Of a stretch of 64,000 nucleotides of DNA, positions 8,544 through 17,117 are shown piece by piece (the stretch's first letter is position 1; every line of letters starts with the position of its first letter). This DNA is from Hyphomonadaceae bacterium. GTDB taxonomy: Bacteria; Pseudomonadota; Alphaproteobacteria; Caulobacterales; Aquidulcibacteraceae. The notes beneath the pieces are model-generated. The model saw only the letters and a list, made by a program, of their open reading frames with translations. It did not search any database and had not been told where the DNA came from. The position numbers and the translations under genes are program-made. The stretch is taken from contig JAHBYF010000001.1 in NCBI GenBank assembly GCA_019636095.1, positions 62,001-126,000 of the forward strand, in the 5' to 3' direction.

Positions 8544-8882
8544 CGGCTTCTTCCCAACTTCTAATTTTGAATCCTGATTAATGAGGACTCGTTGTTGATG
8601 CGACTTTGTTTGCGGGACAAGATTCCTGTCCACAGCTTATCCCCTGACTTGTCCTTTCAGCGATGCGACGGAATTGTCTTTGAAGCGAATGGCTTGGGGC
8701 GCCTCTGAGCCGTGGTCGATTCCTTTGCGTCCACAATGTCGCGCTGTGAGCAAGGTTTGGAGGAATCGCCCGGGAGGAGAAGTGGAATCCGGGGTGAGAT
8801 GCCGGTTCGTTCTGTTTGCTGGGTTACCCAACCTCCCAGCCAACAGCTTGTCCACAATCCTAACTCAGCTGATATGTGATCC
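8544..8882. other. candidate chromosomal replication origin (oriC)
   Basis: This 339 bp gap between divergent hemE and the PPDK-regulator gene has the synteny of the Caulobacter origin. It contains three exact GTCCACA heptamers on the plus strand (8628-8634, 8729-8735, 8850-8856). The last is TTGTCCACA, one mismatch from the DnaA box TTATCCACA. There is also TTATCCCC at 8637. A 28-nt patch at 8557-8584 is about 75% A/T and could be the unwinding element. Six GANTC sites are present. I find no perfect 9-mer DnaA box and no TTAA-N7-TTAA CtrA site. The promoters of hemE and the kinase gene must also lie here. Confidence 0.62.
8848..8856 (+). promoter_or_regulatory. DnaA-box-like 9-mer in candidate oriC
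   Basis: TTGTCCACA differs from the consensus TTATCCACA at one base. Two more sites in the same orientation share the GTCCACA core (ending at 8634 and 8735). The orientation and repeated core support binding by DnaA, but affinity cannot be judged from sequence. Confidence 0.45.
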
Positions 8883-9710
8883 ATGGCGCATGAGCGGCTC
8901 GGCATTTTCGCGAACTTTCACCTGGTCTCCGACTCAACTGGGGAGACGCTGGCAGGCGTGTTGCGGGCAACCTGCGCTCAGTTCGACAATATCATGCCCG
9001 TGGAACATTCTTACTTTCTGGTGCGCTCCGCCCGGCAGCTGGAGCGTGTGATCTCCGAAATTGAGGCGGCGCCGGGTGTCGTCATGTTCACGCTGTCGAA
9101 TCTTGAGCATCGCGCCCAGCTTGAAGCGGCATGCGCGAAGATGAACATGCCGGCCGTGGCGGTGCTCGATCCGGTCCTTGATATGACGTCACGGTATCTA
9201 GGCGTCGAGCTGAACCATCGCGTGGGCAATCCGCGCAAGCTTAACGCCGAATATTTCAAGCGCATTGATGCGCTTGATTTCGCCATGTACCACGATGACG
9301 GCCAGCAACATGTCGACCTGACCGATGCCGATGTCATTCTTGTCGGTGTGAGCCGGACGTCGAAGACGCCGACCAGCGTTTATCTTGCTCACCGTGGCGT
9401 GAAAGCTGCGAACGTACCGATGGTTCCTGGCGTGCCGCTACCGCCGGAAGTGTTCGTCAAAGATGGTCCGCTGGTCGTGGGCCTTCTTATTTCCGCCGAC
9501 CGGCTCATCCACATTCGCCGCAACCGGCTTGCCTCGATGAAAGAGACGCGGGCTGGAAGCTACACCGATGAAGACGCCGTGCGACGCGAAGTGATGGACG
9601 CACAGAAATTGTTCGAGCGGGAAGGGTGGCCGACGATCGACGTGTCGCGCCGATCCATTGAAGAGACGGCGGCGGCTGTGCTCAATCTGCTTGGGGATCG
9701 CCAAGCGTGA
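8883..9710 (+). CDS. pyruvate, phosphate dikinase regulatory protein (kinase/pyrophosphorylase, DUF299)
   Basis: This family phosphorylates and dephosphorylates the catalytic-cycle enzyme PPDK or PEP synthase, using ADP and phosphate respectively, and so switches pyruvate/PEP interconversion. The 275 aa product has the family opening FHLVSDSTGET (12-22). Its P-loop is GVSRTSKT at 155-162, and it has the motifs ANVPMVPGVPLPPEV and LISADRLIHIRRNRL. In alphaproteobacteria the target is usually PPDK, but neither target gene is in the window. The ATG at 8883 has no clear Shine-Dalgarno sequence. It is the first gene to the right of the candidate origin, and its stop overlaps maf (GTGA). Confidence 0.92.
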   Translation: MAHERLGIFANFHLVSDSTGETLAGVLRATCAQFDNIMPVEHSYFLVRSARQLERVISEIEAAPGVVMFTLSNLEHRAQLEAACAKMNMPAVAVLDPVLDMTSRYLGVELNHRVGNPRKLNAEYFKRIDALDFAMYHDDGQQHVDLTDADVILVGVSRTSKTPTSVYLAHRGVKAANVPMVPGVPLPPEVFVKDGPLVVGLLISADRLIHIRRNRLASMKETRAGSYTDEDAVRREVMDAQKLFEREGWPTIDVSRRSIEETAAAVLNLLGDRQA

Positions 9711-10297
9711 AATTGATCCTTGCTTCCGGAAGCGCTGCGCGGCGTCACATGCTAGAGGCGGCTGGCCTCGAGTTTGAAGTTGATGCGCCGCGCGTGGACG
9801 AAGAAGCCGCAAAGGCAAGTTTGCGGGCGGGAGGCCTGAAGCCGCGCGACCAGGCGGATGCATTGGCGGAGTTGAAGGCGCTCAGCGTTTCACGAACACG
9901 TCCGGATTTTGTGATAGGCGCCGACCAGATGCTCGCCCTAGGTGGCGATACCTTCGACAAGCCCAAGGATGCCCGCGAGGCGCGCCAGCACCTGCAGCGC
10001 CTTCGTGGCCAAACGCACGAATTGATTACGGCGGCGGTGGTGGCGCGTGAGGGCGCAATAATCTGGCGTCATGTCGATACGCCCAAACTCAAGATGCGCG
10101 CGTTTAGTGATGGCTTTCTTGACGACTATCTTGCGCGCGTAGGGGACAATGTCCTCCGCTCGGTCGGCGCCTATCAACTTGAGGGCCTCGGGGCGCAGCT
10201 GTTTGAGCGCGTGGACGGAGACTATTTCTCGGTGCTTGGTTTGCCGCTGCTGCCCCTGCTTGCATTCCTTCGCGAACACGGTGTTGCGCGCGCATGA
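9707..10297 (+). CDS. maf: Maf family nucleotide pyrophosphatase
   Basis: Maf proteins hydrolyse non-canonical or modified nucleoside triphosphates to monophosphates and have been tied to septum inhibition. The 196 aa product has the typical start LILASGSAARRHML, the catalytic-site Asp in VIGADQML, and DKPKDAREARQHLQRLRG, followed by a C-terminal GLGAQLFERVDGDYFSVLG. It starts at a GTG (9707) that overlaps the upstream stop as GTGA, and its stop overlaps aroE as ATGA. Which Maf subfamily (dTTP/UTP or m7GTP) it belongs to is uncertain. Confidence 0.95.
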   Translation: MKLILASGSAARRHMLEAAGLEFEVDAPRVDEEAAKASLRAGGLKPRDQADALAELKALSVSRTRPDFVIGADQMLALGGDTFDKPKDAREARQHLQRLRGQTHELITAAVVAREGAIIWRHVDTPKLKMRAFSDGFLDDYLARVGDNVLRSVGAYQLEGLGAQLFERVDGDYFSVLGLPLLPLLAFLREHGVARA

Positions 10298-11109
10298 CGA
10301 TCACCGCTGCAACCAAGGTTTATGCTGTCATTGGTGACCCGGTGAGTCACTCACTGTCGCCGGTGATGCACAATGGCTGGATTGCGGATCATAGCTTGGA
10401 CGCCGTCTATGTGGCGCTGCAGTTGACGAGCGATGACCCAGTTGCGGCGATTGAGGCGCTCAACGGGTTCGCGGGCCTCAATGTGACGGTGCCGCACAAG
10501 GAGGCGGCTGCGAAGGCAGCGTCGCGAAATGAGGGCGCTGTCGCCAATGTGCTGCGACGTGAGGACGATGGGACTTTCTCCGGCTTTAACACGGATGGCT
10601 TGGGCTTTCTGGATTCGCTCACCGAAGGTGCGCCGGATTGGCGCGCGCGCGCGCGCAGGGTGCTAATCCTTGGCGCGGGTGGCGCCGCGATAGGCGTCGG
10701 TCAGGCGCTCTCGCCTCATGTCGACACGATCCATTTCGCCAACCGCACCGCAGAACGCGGCGAACAGGCGGCGCGCTCAATCCCGAATGGCCGAACCACG
10801 CGCTGGGATGATCTCGAGCGCGGCTTTGGCCATGCGGATCTTATCGTTCAGACGACAATTCTTAGCATGGCGGACCAGGCCGAAATGGAATGGCCAGTAT
10901 CGTTCTGCCGACCGAATGCGATCATTGCCGACATTGTCTATCGTCCGCTTGAGACAGCGCTTCTGGAGTCGGCTCGCGCGCGGGGTCTGACCGCAATCGA
11001 TGGGCTTGGGATGCTCATCCATCAGGGCGCTCGCGCGTTTGAGATTTGGTTTGGAATCAAGCCTGATGTCGTCAAGGCGCGGCAACGATTGCTGGCGGCG
11101 CTGGCATGA
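10294..11109 (+). CDS. aroE: shikimate dehydrogenase
   Basis: AroE reduces 3-dehydroshikimate to shikimate with NADPH in aromatic amino acid synthesis. The 271 aa product has the shikimate-binding [14 protein letters not shown] (14-27) and the catalytic Lys in [10 protein letters not shown]. It also has the second catalytic Asp in GFNTDGLGF and the NADP loop GAGGAAIGV near residue 126. The start ATG overlaps the maf stop and the end overlaps coaE, making the third link of a four-gene coupled run. A short (GC)n run inside the gene (around 10643-10656) does not disturb the frame. Confidence 0.97.
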   Translation: MTITAATKVYAVIGDPVSHSLSPVMHNGWIADHSLDAVYVALQLTSDDPVAAIEALNGFAGLNVTVPHKEAAAKAASRNEGAVANVLRREDDGTFSGFNTDGLGFLDSLTEGAPDWRARARRVLILGAGGAAIGVGQALSPHVDTIHFANRTAERGEQAARSIPNGRTTRWDDLERGFGHADLIVQTTILSMADQAEMEWPVSFCRPNAIIADIVYRPLETALLESARARGLTAIDGLGMLIHQGARAFEIWFGIKPDVVKARQRLLAALA

Positions 11110-11699
11110 TGATCATCGGCCTCACCGGTTCGATCGGCATGGGTAAGTCCACGGTCGCTGCGATGTTTGAGGAGGAGGGCGCGCCTTCGTTCAACTCGGA
11201 TACCGCAGTGCATGGATTGTATGCGCCGGGCGGCGCCGCGGTGGCGCCCGTTGAGGCGGCGTTTCCCGGAGTAACGGGCGCAGGCGGCATCGATCGCGCG
11301 GCGCTCTCCTCGCGTGTCGTCGGTAATCCCGGTGAGATCAAGCGGCTCGAAGCGATCGTCCATCCCCTTGTTCGGCAAGCGCAGATGATGTTTCTGCGGC
11401 AGCATCGAGACGCTGGTGTTGAATTTGTCGTGCTCGATATTCCGCTCCTGTTCGAGGGCGATGGCGCCAAGTTTGTCGACAAGACGGTCGTTGTTTCGGC
11501 GCCTGCGGACGTGCAGCGCGCCCGCGTTTTGGCGCGGCCTGGTATGACGCCGGAGAAATTCGAAGCCATTCTGGCGTTGCAAATGCCAGATGCTGAAAAG
11601 CGGGCGCGGGCGGATTTTGTCATCGACACGGCTGTCTCGCTTGAAGAGACGCGCGCGCAGGTACGGGGTGTGCTGGACGCTCTACGCAAACAGGTTTAG
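11106..11699 (+). CDS. coaE: dephospho-CoA kinase
   Basis: CoaE phosphorylates dephospho-CoA, the last step of coenzyme A synthesis. The 197 aa product has the P-loop GSIGMGKST at 8-16, [27 protein letters not shown], and the DIPLLFE motif with the catalytic Asp. The start is taken as the first of two adjacent ATG codons (11106), which overlaps the aroE stop as ATGA; 11109 would be an alternative. The stop is 9 bp before the GTG of dnaQ. Confidence 0.97.
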   Translation: MMIIGLTGSIGMGKSTVAAMFEEEGAPSFNSDTAVHGLYAPGGAAVAPVEAAFPGVTGAGGIDRAALSSRVVGNPGEIKRLEAIVHPLVRQAQMMFLRQHRDAGVEFVVLDIPLLFEGDGAKFVDKTVVVSAPADVQRARVLARPGMTPEKFEAILALQMPDAEKRARADFVIDTAVSLEETRAQVRGVLDALRKQV

Positions 11700-11708
11700 C
11701 TCCGAATC

Positions 11709-12449
11709 GTGCGCGAGATCCTTTTCGATACAGAAACCACGGGCGTTTTCCCCGATCACGGCGACGAGAAGCTGCGCGACCGCATTGTCGAGATTGGTTG
11801 CGTGGAGGTGTTCAATCTTGAGCGCACCGGTCGCGAGTTTCACGCGTATTTCAATCCAGACCGCGATGTGCCGGAAGAAGTGGTGCGGGTGCATGGTCTG
11901 CGCCGCGAGTTCTTGGTCAACCACAAGCGCTTTTCCGAACGCGTGCAAGAGTTCCTGGAGTTTGTTGGTGATGCGCCGTTGGTTGCGCACAACGCTTCGT
12001 TCGACCAGGGGTTTTTGAACGCGGAATTGCGGCGCTGCGGATTGGCTCCGCTTGGCGATGAGAGGTTTGTCGATACCCTCGCGATCGCCCGCAAGAAGTT
12101 TCCAGGCGCTTCAAATTCACTGGATGCGCTGGCGCGGCGGTTTCAACTTGATCGCTACGGGTTCGACCTTGCCGCTCGCAAAGGCGCCGGCGGCCACGGC
12201 GCTTTGGTCGACTCGCGCATCTTGGCGGAGGTGTACCTTCATCTGAAGGGTGGCCGCGAGCAGACGCTGTCGTTCGACGCCGGCGAAGTTGTTGTTTCCG
12301 ATGCGGCGGTGCTGCGCGCGGTTGAGTTCGCGCGCCGCGCGCCGCGCGCTACGCCGCTTCCCCCGCGCATCACCGATGAGGAACGAGAGGCACACGCTGC
12401 GTTCGTTGAGAAGCTTGGCCCGAATGCAATCTGGTTGAAGGCAGGCTAG
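11709..12449 (+). CDS. dnaQ: DNA polymerase III epsilon subunit (3'-5' proofreading exonuclease)
   Basis: DnaQ is the proofreading subunit of the replicative polymerase. The 246 aa product has the three exonuclease motifs: Exo I FDTETTG (Asp7, Glu9), Exo II HNASFD, and Exo III-epsilon HGALVDSRILAEVY. A C-terminal stretch of about 70 residues should bind the alpha subunit. It starts with GTG at 11709, the only start consistent with the beginning of the Exo I strand. The stop codon overlaps the secB stop of the opposite strand in a CTAG tetranucleotide. Order coaE-dnaQ-secB is a Caulobacter-type origin-right arrangement. Confidence 0.96.
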   Translation: MREILFDTETTGVFPDHGDEKLRDRIVEIGCVEVFNLERTGREFHAYFNPDRDVPEEVVRVHGLRREFLVNHKRFSERVQEFLEFVGDAPLVAHNASFDQGFLNAELRRCGLAPLGDERFVDTLAIARKKFPGASNSLDALARRFQLDRYGFDLAARKGAGGHGALVDSRILAEVYLHLKGGREQTLSFDAGEVVVSDAAVLRAVEFARRAPRATPLPPRITDEEREAHAAFVEKLGPNAIWLKAG

Positions 12450-12940
12450 CCGTTGCTCGCTGCGGCGAGCGGGACATCGGCGCGGCCCTGGCGTTCACGC
12501 AACTCCTGCCAATAGAGCGGCGTGAAATCGATCGGGTTGATCAGCAGCGGCGGGTAGCCGCCCTCGCGCGTGACCTCCGCCAGGATTTGCCGGCTGAACG
12601 GAAACAGCAGGCGAGGGCACTCAATCCAGATGAGCGGCTCGACGTCGTCAGGACGCACGTTTACGAATTGGAATACGCCAGAATACACCAGGTTCGCCGC
12701 GAACATTGGCTGATCGCCACGCTTGGCCTGAACGTTGATGCAGAGATCGACTTCGGTTGCGTCGCTGTCTCCAACGGGCCGCGATTTCACCTCAACACCC
12801 ATGTCGATGGTCGGCTGAATCTCGTACGCTGAGACGACCGCACCCATCGCGTTCTGAAATGACAGGTCTTTCACGTATTGCGCCAGCACGCGCAGATGAG
12901 GGGAATCGGCTGGCGGTGCGCCATCGTTTTGCGTGTTCAT
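12446..12940 (-). CDS. secB: protein-export chaperone SecB
   Basis: SecB keeps preproteins unfolded in the cytosol and hands them to SecA. The 164 aa product has LAQYVKDLSFQNA near residue 22, the acidic beta-strand core EVDLCINVQAK, and the C-terminal family motif ECPRLLFPFSRQILAEVTREGGYPPLLINPIDF. I start at the ATG at 12938-12940 since the extra 25 residues upstream are unlike the family. It is convergent with dnaQ (4-nt stop overlap) and divergent from the Tim44-like gene. The 148 bp gap between the latter two must hold both promoters; I see no clear consensus there. Confidence 0.96.
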   Translation of the reverse strand: MNTQNDGAPPADSPHLRVLAQYVKDLSFQNAMGAVVSAYEIQPTIDMGVEVKSRPVGDSDATEVDLCINVQAKRGDQPMFAANLVYSGVFQFVNVRPDDVEPLIWIECPRLLFPFSRQILAEVTREGGYPPLLINPIDFTPLYWQELRERQGRADVPLAAASNG

Positions 12941-13088
12941 GCGCCAGAAACTCGTGCTTGGGGGGCCGAAAAGACGGTGGCTAACATGCTGCGGCAACCG
13001 GGCCAAGGCAACCACGCTGGCACAACCCGCCTGTTGGCATTATCTTAATTCCTCACATACCACCTCGCACCATCTGGAGTGGCGATAG

Positions 13089-13673
13089 TTGGAAAGCGAC
13101 ACAATCCAAATCCTCGTCTTGGCGTTCATCGCCGGTATCGTGCTGTTTCGCTTGTACACCACACTGGGTAGGCGCACGGGCGCTGAACGGCGCGAGCCCG
13201 CTCCGGCGCAAGGGGAAATGCCACGCGAACCTGAGCAAGCGCCGGCATCGCCTGCTGTTGCGCCGGGCGTGATCGGCATTGCTGCAGTCGAGCGCGCAGA
13301 TCCCAATTTCGAGCCGGGGCACTTTCTGCAGGGCGCCCGTGCCGCCTACGACCTAATCGTTGGCGCTTTCGCCAAAGGCGACCGCGAGGCGCTGCGCGGA
13401 TTGCTGACACCGCGCGTCTACGATTCCTATGTCGCCACTATCGATGCACGTGAAGCACAGGGTGGGGTAGGTCCGGAGATCGTGCGCCTAAAGAGCGCCG
13501 AAATCGCCGATGCCGGTATGAACGGCGATACGGCGCAGGTGGTGGTGAAGTTCGAAGCTGAGCTGGCAGAAGGCGCGACGGGCATGCGCGACGCCCGCGA
13601 GCGTTGGACCTTTGAACGCAACGTCCGTTCGTCAGACCCGAATTGGCTTCTGTCTCGCGTCCAGGCGGCGTGA
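13089..13673 (+). CDS. Tim44/TimA-like membrane-anchored protein
   Basis: The 194 aa product has one N-terminal membrane segment (IQILVLAFIAGIVLFRLY), a Pro/Ala/Glu-rich linker (about 30-60), and a C-terminal domain of the Tim44 fold (FLQGARAAYDLIVGAFAKGD through RERWTFERNV). Alphaproteobacterial Tim44-like proteins are related to the mitochondrial import factor; their bacterial role is not settled and probably concerns the inner membrane. The start is a TTG at 13089 after a CTGGAG ribosome binding site; the membrane segment needs this start. The stop overlaps the smr start (GTGA). In related genomes it follows secB in the same divergent layout. Confidence 0.87.
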   Translation: MESDTIQILVLAFIAGIVLFRLYTTLGRRTGAERREPAPAQGEMPREPEQAPASPAVAPGVIGIAAVERADPNFEPGHFLQGARAAYDLIVGAFAKGDREALRGLLTPRVYDSYVATIDAREAQGGVGPEIVRLKSAEIADAGMNGDTAQVVVKFEAELAEGATGMRDARERWTFERNVRSSDPNWLLSRVQAA

Positions 13674-14182
13674 GCAAGAAACGACGCGATCTTACAGCGG
13701 AAGAGAAGAGGCTGTGGCGACGCGCCGCCACCGGCGTGAAGACGCGGAAACCGTTGCCGGCGGCAATGGATGAACCCGACGAGGCGCGCGTCCTGAGGCA
13801 AGCGCCATCTGCCGCGCCGCGAAAAACAGTGCTCGTTCCGCCTCGATCGCAATCAGTGCTACCGCCGCAGGACCGTGGAAACGAAAAGCGTGTGCGACGC
13901 GGCAAGCTTGAGATCGGCGGTAAGCTCGATCTGCACGGTCACACCCAAGAGTCAGGTCGTGCTGCGCTCGTGCGGTTCCTGCACTCGGCGCAAGCGCGCG
14001 GAGATCGAACGGTGATCGTAATCACTGGCGTTGGGCGCGGCGGGGAGGGCATTCTGAGGCGCCGTCTACCCGAATGGATCGCGGAGCGCGACCTCCGGAC
14101 CTGTGTGTCGGGTTTTGCACCGGCGCATCGCACGCACGGCGGCGCTGGCGCGTTCTATGTTTTCCTCAAGCGTACGGATTGA
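13670..14182 (+). CDS. Smr domain protein (MutS2 C-terminal type)
   Basis: The 170 aa product has a basic, disordered N-terminal half (KKRRDLTAEEKRLW onward, rich in Arg/Pro). A C-terminal Smr domain follows: LDLHGHTQESGRAALVRFL, then VITGVGRGGEGILRRRLPEW and a final AHRTHGGAGAFYV. Smr domains are nicking or RNA-cleaving nucleases; LDLHG and GxGxGG are the signatures. The GTG at 13670 overlaps the Tim44-like stop (GTGA). In Caulobacter-type genomes an mltA transglycosylase gene often lies between tim44 and smr; it is absent here. Confidence 0.9.
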   Translation: MSKKRRDLTAEEKRLWRRAATGVKTRKPLPAAMDEPDEARVLRQAPSAAPRKTVLVPPRSQSVLPPQDRGNEKRVRRGKLEIGGKLDLHGHTQESGRAALVRFLHSAQARGDRTVIVITGVGRGGEGILRRRLPEWIAERDLRTCVSGFAPAHRTHGGAGAFYVFLKRTD

Positions 14183-14212
14183 AACCTCCGCTTAAGTGAG
14201 GTGACCGAAACG

Positions 14213-14242
14213 TTGACATTTCTTGCCGCAAACCACTGTAAA
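14213..14242 (+). promoter_or_regulatory. sigma-70-type promoter of the EAL gene
   Basis: A perfect TTGACA (14213-14218) is followed after 18 bp by TGTAAA (14237-14242). It lies about 80 bp upstream of the ATG at 14325 in the 142 bp gap after smr. It is the best match to the house-keeping consensus I noticed in the intergenic regions. Transcription start is not mapped. Confidence 0.45.
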
Positions 14243-14324
14243 AAGACGGATTTTTTAGGCCGCGCTAACCAAACCGAGCGAAAGTCGCCCTCGCGCGCGT
14301 GCATCTTACGCGCCCGGAGCGACG

Positions 14325-16436
14325 ATGAACTTGCGCTTGCTGAAATTGCCGCCCCTGGCCCGCCCCCGTGGCCTGCAGGCGCGCGCGGTGCTGTTCACCA
14401 GTGCGCTCATGGCTCTAACGGCGGCGGTGTCTGCCGCAATCTTGATCTTCGGCGCACAAACCAAGGGCGAGCGGCAGCAAATCACGATCGCGCACGATCT
14501 CACCGAGTACTTGGCGTCGCGGGCCGGCGATGTGATGGCGCATGGCAACACGCGTGTTCTGGAGATGATGCTTCAGGGCTCGACGCAACAACCCAATGTG
14601 CGCGCCATTTCGATCCGCGATGCGAGCAACACCGTGCTCGCGCAGACCGGCGGCACCGCGACGGACGATGCCGTTATGTCTCGCCTTGCCGCACGCGCGC
14701 TCGCTGAAGGTCAAGCCGTCGATAGTCGCGGGCGTGACGGCGCTGTCATTGTCGCCGTCCCGATCGTTCGTCAGGGGCAGGTGATTGGCGTCGCGCTGCG
14801 GATGTGGGAAACAGGCGCGTACAAATTTGACGCCATCCCGTCACTTGCACCGTTCTTGCTCATCGTGGCCTGCTTAGCGCTTGCCGCGATCCCTCTCACG
14901 GCCACCGCGGTTAGGCGCGCCATTGCTCCGCTGGACGAATTGGCGCGCTACGCGGAGCAAGTCGGAGAAGTTGGCCAAGTTGCGCCGATCAATATGCGCA
15001 CGGGCGACGAATTCGAGACACTCGCCAATGCCTTCAACAACATGACGGGGCGGCTGGACGCATCAATGCGTCAAATACAGGAAATCGCGTTCGTCGATCC
15101 GGTGACCCGGCTTCCGAACCAGGATCGCTTCATTCGCGAAGTCGACTATTTCATCCTGCAGAATCAGGCGGAGCAATCGACAGCAGCCATAATTGTGATC
15201 GAGTTGACGCGCTTGCCGCGGCTCATGCAAACGCTCGATCCGGATGCGGCGCGAGATTTTCTACGTGTCGTGGCCGATCGCTTTGTAACTGCCGTCCGTA
15301 CGGTTGACCGCGTTGTCCGCGTTAAAGGGCCAAGTGAGCGTCAAGCTGTGCCTGCCCGCCTCAACGTTTCCGAGTTTGGCATATTGGCTCCGGATCTCCC
15401 ATCGGCGTCAGACGCGGCGCGTTTTGCGCAACATCTGAATGCCGCGCTCGATCAGCCGTTCGACTGGCGAGGTCACAAGTTCACGCTTGGCGCATGCTGT
15501 GGCGTGTCACTTGCGCCGCGCGACGGCCAGGACGCCGACGCTGCCATCCGTCATGCGCGCATGGCCATGGCCGCAGCTCATGCCGCGCCGGCTCGGGTCA
15601 AAGTCTACACCCAATCGCTCGATCGCGAAGCTGTAGCGCGCTTGACGCTTGAGCGCGAAATGCGCGGCGCCCTCGAGCGCAATGAGTTTCGCGCCTACTT
15701 CCAGCCAAAGATCAACTTGCGCACGGGCCGAATCGAAGCGTGTGAAGCGCTTGCGCGCTGGATCCGGCCAGACCGCACCATCATCAGTCCCGGCCGGTTC
15801 ATACCCGTTGCCGAGGAAAGCGGCCTCATAGGCGCCCTGTCGGACGCTATCATGCGTGAGGCGTGTTGGAAGGCGGCGTCGTGGGCGCGCGCCGGCCGCC
15901 CAACAAAGGTTGCGGTGAACGTTTCAGCCCTTCAATTCCGCAGCGATCGATTTGCAGACAACGTGCTGCGTGTTGTGTCGCATGCGGGCCTGGCCCCTGA
16001 GAATCTTGAGCTCGAAATTACGGAGTCGGTGATTATGGCCGATCCCGAACGCGCGCTCCGCATCATCAAACCGCTGCGGGACGCCGGCGTCCGTCTTGCG
16101 ATCGATGATTTCGGGTGCGGCCATTCCAGCCTTGCTTCTCTGACCAAGCTGCCTTTCGACGTCATCAAGATCGATCAGCAGTTCGTTCGCGCACTTGAGC
16201 GTGGCGAACCCCGCTCCGCTGAGATCGTCGAGATCATTCTGGCGTTCGCGCGGACGCTAAATATGGAAGTCGTCGCCGAAGGGATTGAACGGCGCGAAGA
16301 TATGGAATTCATGGCCGCACGAGGTTGCCATTGGATCCAAGGCTTCCTCTTTGGTGCGGCGGTTTCGGCGCCGGAGTTCGCGGAATTGCTGCGCCGCCAA
16401 GACGGCGAAGACGTGGGCGCCGAAGACGCCGCTTGA
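14325..16436 (+). CDS. membrane-bound c-di-GMP phosphodiesterase (degenerate GGDEF plus EAL)
   Basis: The 703 aa protein should lower c-di-GMP. It has a membrane segment (21-43), a periplasmic sensor loop, a second membrane segment (172-192), a HAMP-like linker (about 193-245), a GGDEF-type domain and an EAL domain. The GGDEF loop is replaced by NVSEF (347-351), so cyclase activity is unlikely and the domain may sense or bind GTP. The EAL domain looks active: EAL 474-476, Asn532 in VNVSALQ, Glu-rich ELEITES, Asp594-Asp595 in [10 protein letters not shown], Lys615 and Glu652 in VVAEGIE, ending QGFLFG. A good promoter precedes it. The next gene, hslV, begins 31 bp later and is probably independent. 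Confidence 0.93.
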   Translation: MNLRLLKLPPLARPRGLQARAVLFTSALMALTAAVSAAILIFGAQTKGERQQITIAHDLTEYLASRAGDVMAHGNTRVLEMMLQGSTQQPNVRAISIRDASNTVLAQTGGTATDDAVMSRLAARALAEGQAVDSRGRDGAVIVAVPIVRQGQVIGVALRMWETGAYKFDAIPSLAPFLLIVACLALAAIPLTATAVRRAIAPLDELARYAEQVGEVGQVAPINMRTGDEFETLANAFNNMTGRLDASMRQIQEIAFVDPVTRLPNQDRFIREVDYFILQNQAEQSTAAIIVIELTRLPRLMQTLDPDAARDFLRVVADRFVTAVRTVDRVVRVKGPSERQAVPARLNVSEFGILAPDLPSASDAARFAQHLNAALDQPFDWRGHKFTLGACCGVSLAPRDGQDADAAIRHARMAMAAAHAAPARVKVYTQSLDREAVARLTLEREMRGALERNEFRAYFQPKINLRTGRIEACEALARWIRPDRTIISPGRFIPVAEESGLIGALSDAIMREACWKAASWARAGRPTKVAVNVSALQFRSDRFADNVLRVVSHAGLAPENLELEITESVIMADPERALRIIKPLRDAGVRLAIDDFGCGHSSLASLTKLPFDVIKIDQQFVRALERGEPRSAEIVEIILAFARTLNMEVVAEGIERREDMEFMAARGCHWIQGFLFGAAVSAPEFAELLRRQDGEDVGAEDAA

Positions 16437-16467
16437 ACGGCGGCGTGGCCTCAGCCACATCAGTGCC

Positions 16468-17013
16468 ATGACAGATCAACCAGGGTGGCACGGCACCACA
16501 ATTGTGTGCGTCCGTAAGAACGGCAAAGTCGTGATCGCGGGCGACGGGCAGGTCTCAGCTGGCCCGACGATCCTGAAAGGCAATGCGCGTAAGGTACGCC
16601 GTCTCGCGGACGGCGCGGTGATTGTTGGTTTTGCCGGCGCGACGGCTGACGCATTCTCGTTGTTTGAGCGGTTGGAGCAGAAGCTTGAGCGCTTTCCGAA
16701 GCAACTTGCCCGCGCCTGCGTCGAACTTGCCAAGGACTGGCGCACGGATCGCGCGCTGCGCCGCCTCGACGCGATGCTGATCGTTGCGGATAAGGATGAA
16801 ACCTTGCTTCTCACGGGCGCCGGTGACGTGTTGGAGCCGGAGCATCAGGTCGTAGCTGTCGGCTCCGGCGGCAACTACGCATTGGCTGCCGCGCGTGCAC
16901 TCTATGATCACGTGGCTGACGCAGAAGCGATCGCGCGCGAGGCGATGGCGATCGCCGCGCAGATTTGTGTTTACACCAACGGCAATCTGACGGTGGAGAC
17001 GCTCGATGGCTGA
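16468..17013 (+). CDS. hslV: ATP-dependent protease, peptidase subunit HslV (ClpQ)
   Basis: HslV is the proteasome-like threonine protease of the HslVU complex. The 181 aa product begins MTDQPGWHG and then [19 protein letters not shown]; the short prosequence is typical of alphaproteobacteria and would be cleaved to expose Thr10 as nucleophile. Conserved GNARKVRRL and [11 protein letters not shown] follow. I chose the ATG at 16468; a long upstream frame has no HslV-like sequence. HslU, its unfoldase partner, follows after 104 bp that contain a strong hairpin. Confidence 0.96.
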   Translation: MTDQPGWHGTTIVCVRKNGKVVIAGDGQVSAGPTILKGNARKVRRLADGAVIVGFAGATADAFSLFERLEQKLERFPKQLARACVELAKDWRTDRALRRLDAMLIVADKDETLLLTGAGDVLEPEHQVVAVGSGGNYALAAARALYDHVADAEAIAREAMAIAAQICVYTNGNLTVETLDG

Positions 17014-17051
17014 TCATAGTGCGCTGCAAGGCACTGCTGAAGCTGGCTGGG

Positions 17052-17091
17052 CATAGTGTGCGGCGCGAGACGCCGCACTTCACGCACTATG
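17052..17091 (+). repeat. two-tier hairpin between hslV and hslU
   Basis: An inner stem TGCGGCG (17059-17065) / CGCCGCA (17071-17077) closes a 5-nt loop. An outer stem CATAGTG (17052-17058) / CACTATG (17085-17091) encloses it with a 7-nt bulge on the 3' side only. No U tract follows, so it is not a standard terminator. It lies 27 bp before the hslU start and could tune the ratio of HslV to HslU, or stabilise the upstream message. Function is inferred from position. Confidence 0.5.
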
Positions 17092-17117
17092 ATTTCGCCC
17101 CTAGATCACTCCCTGAC

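Noticed and set aside
10641..10658. Short (GC)n run in aroE as a phase-variation tract
   Set aside because: It is a short dinucleotide run in a GC-rich gene and keeps the frame; no sign of variation.
17007..17057. Short ORF of 16 codons starting inside the end of hslV
   Set aside because: No ribosome binding site, no conserved pattern, and it runs into the hairpin; likely chance.
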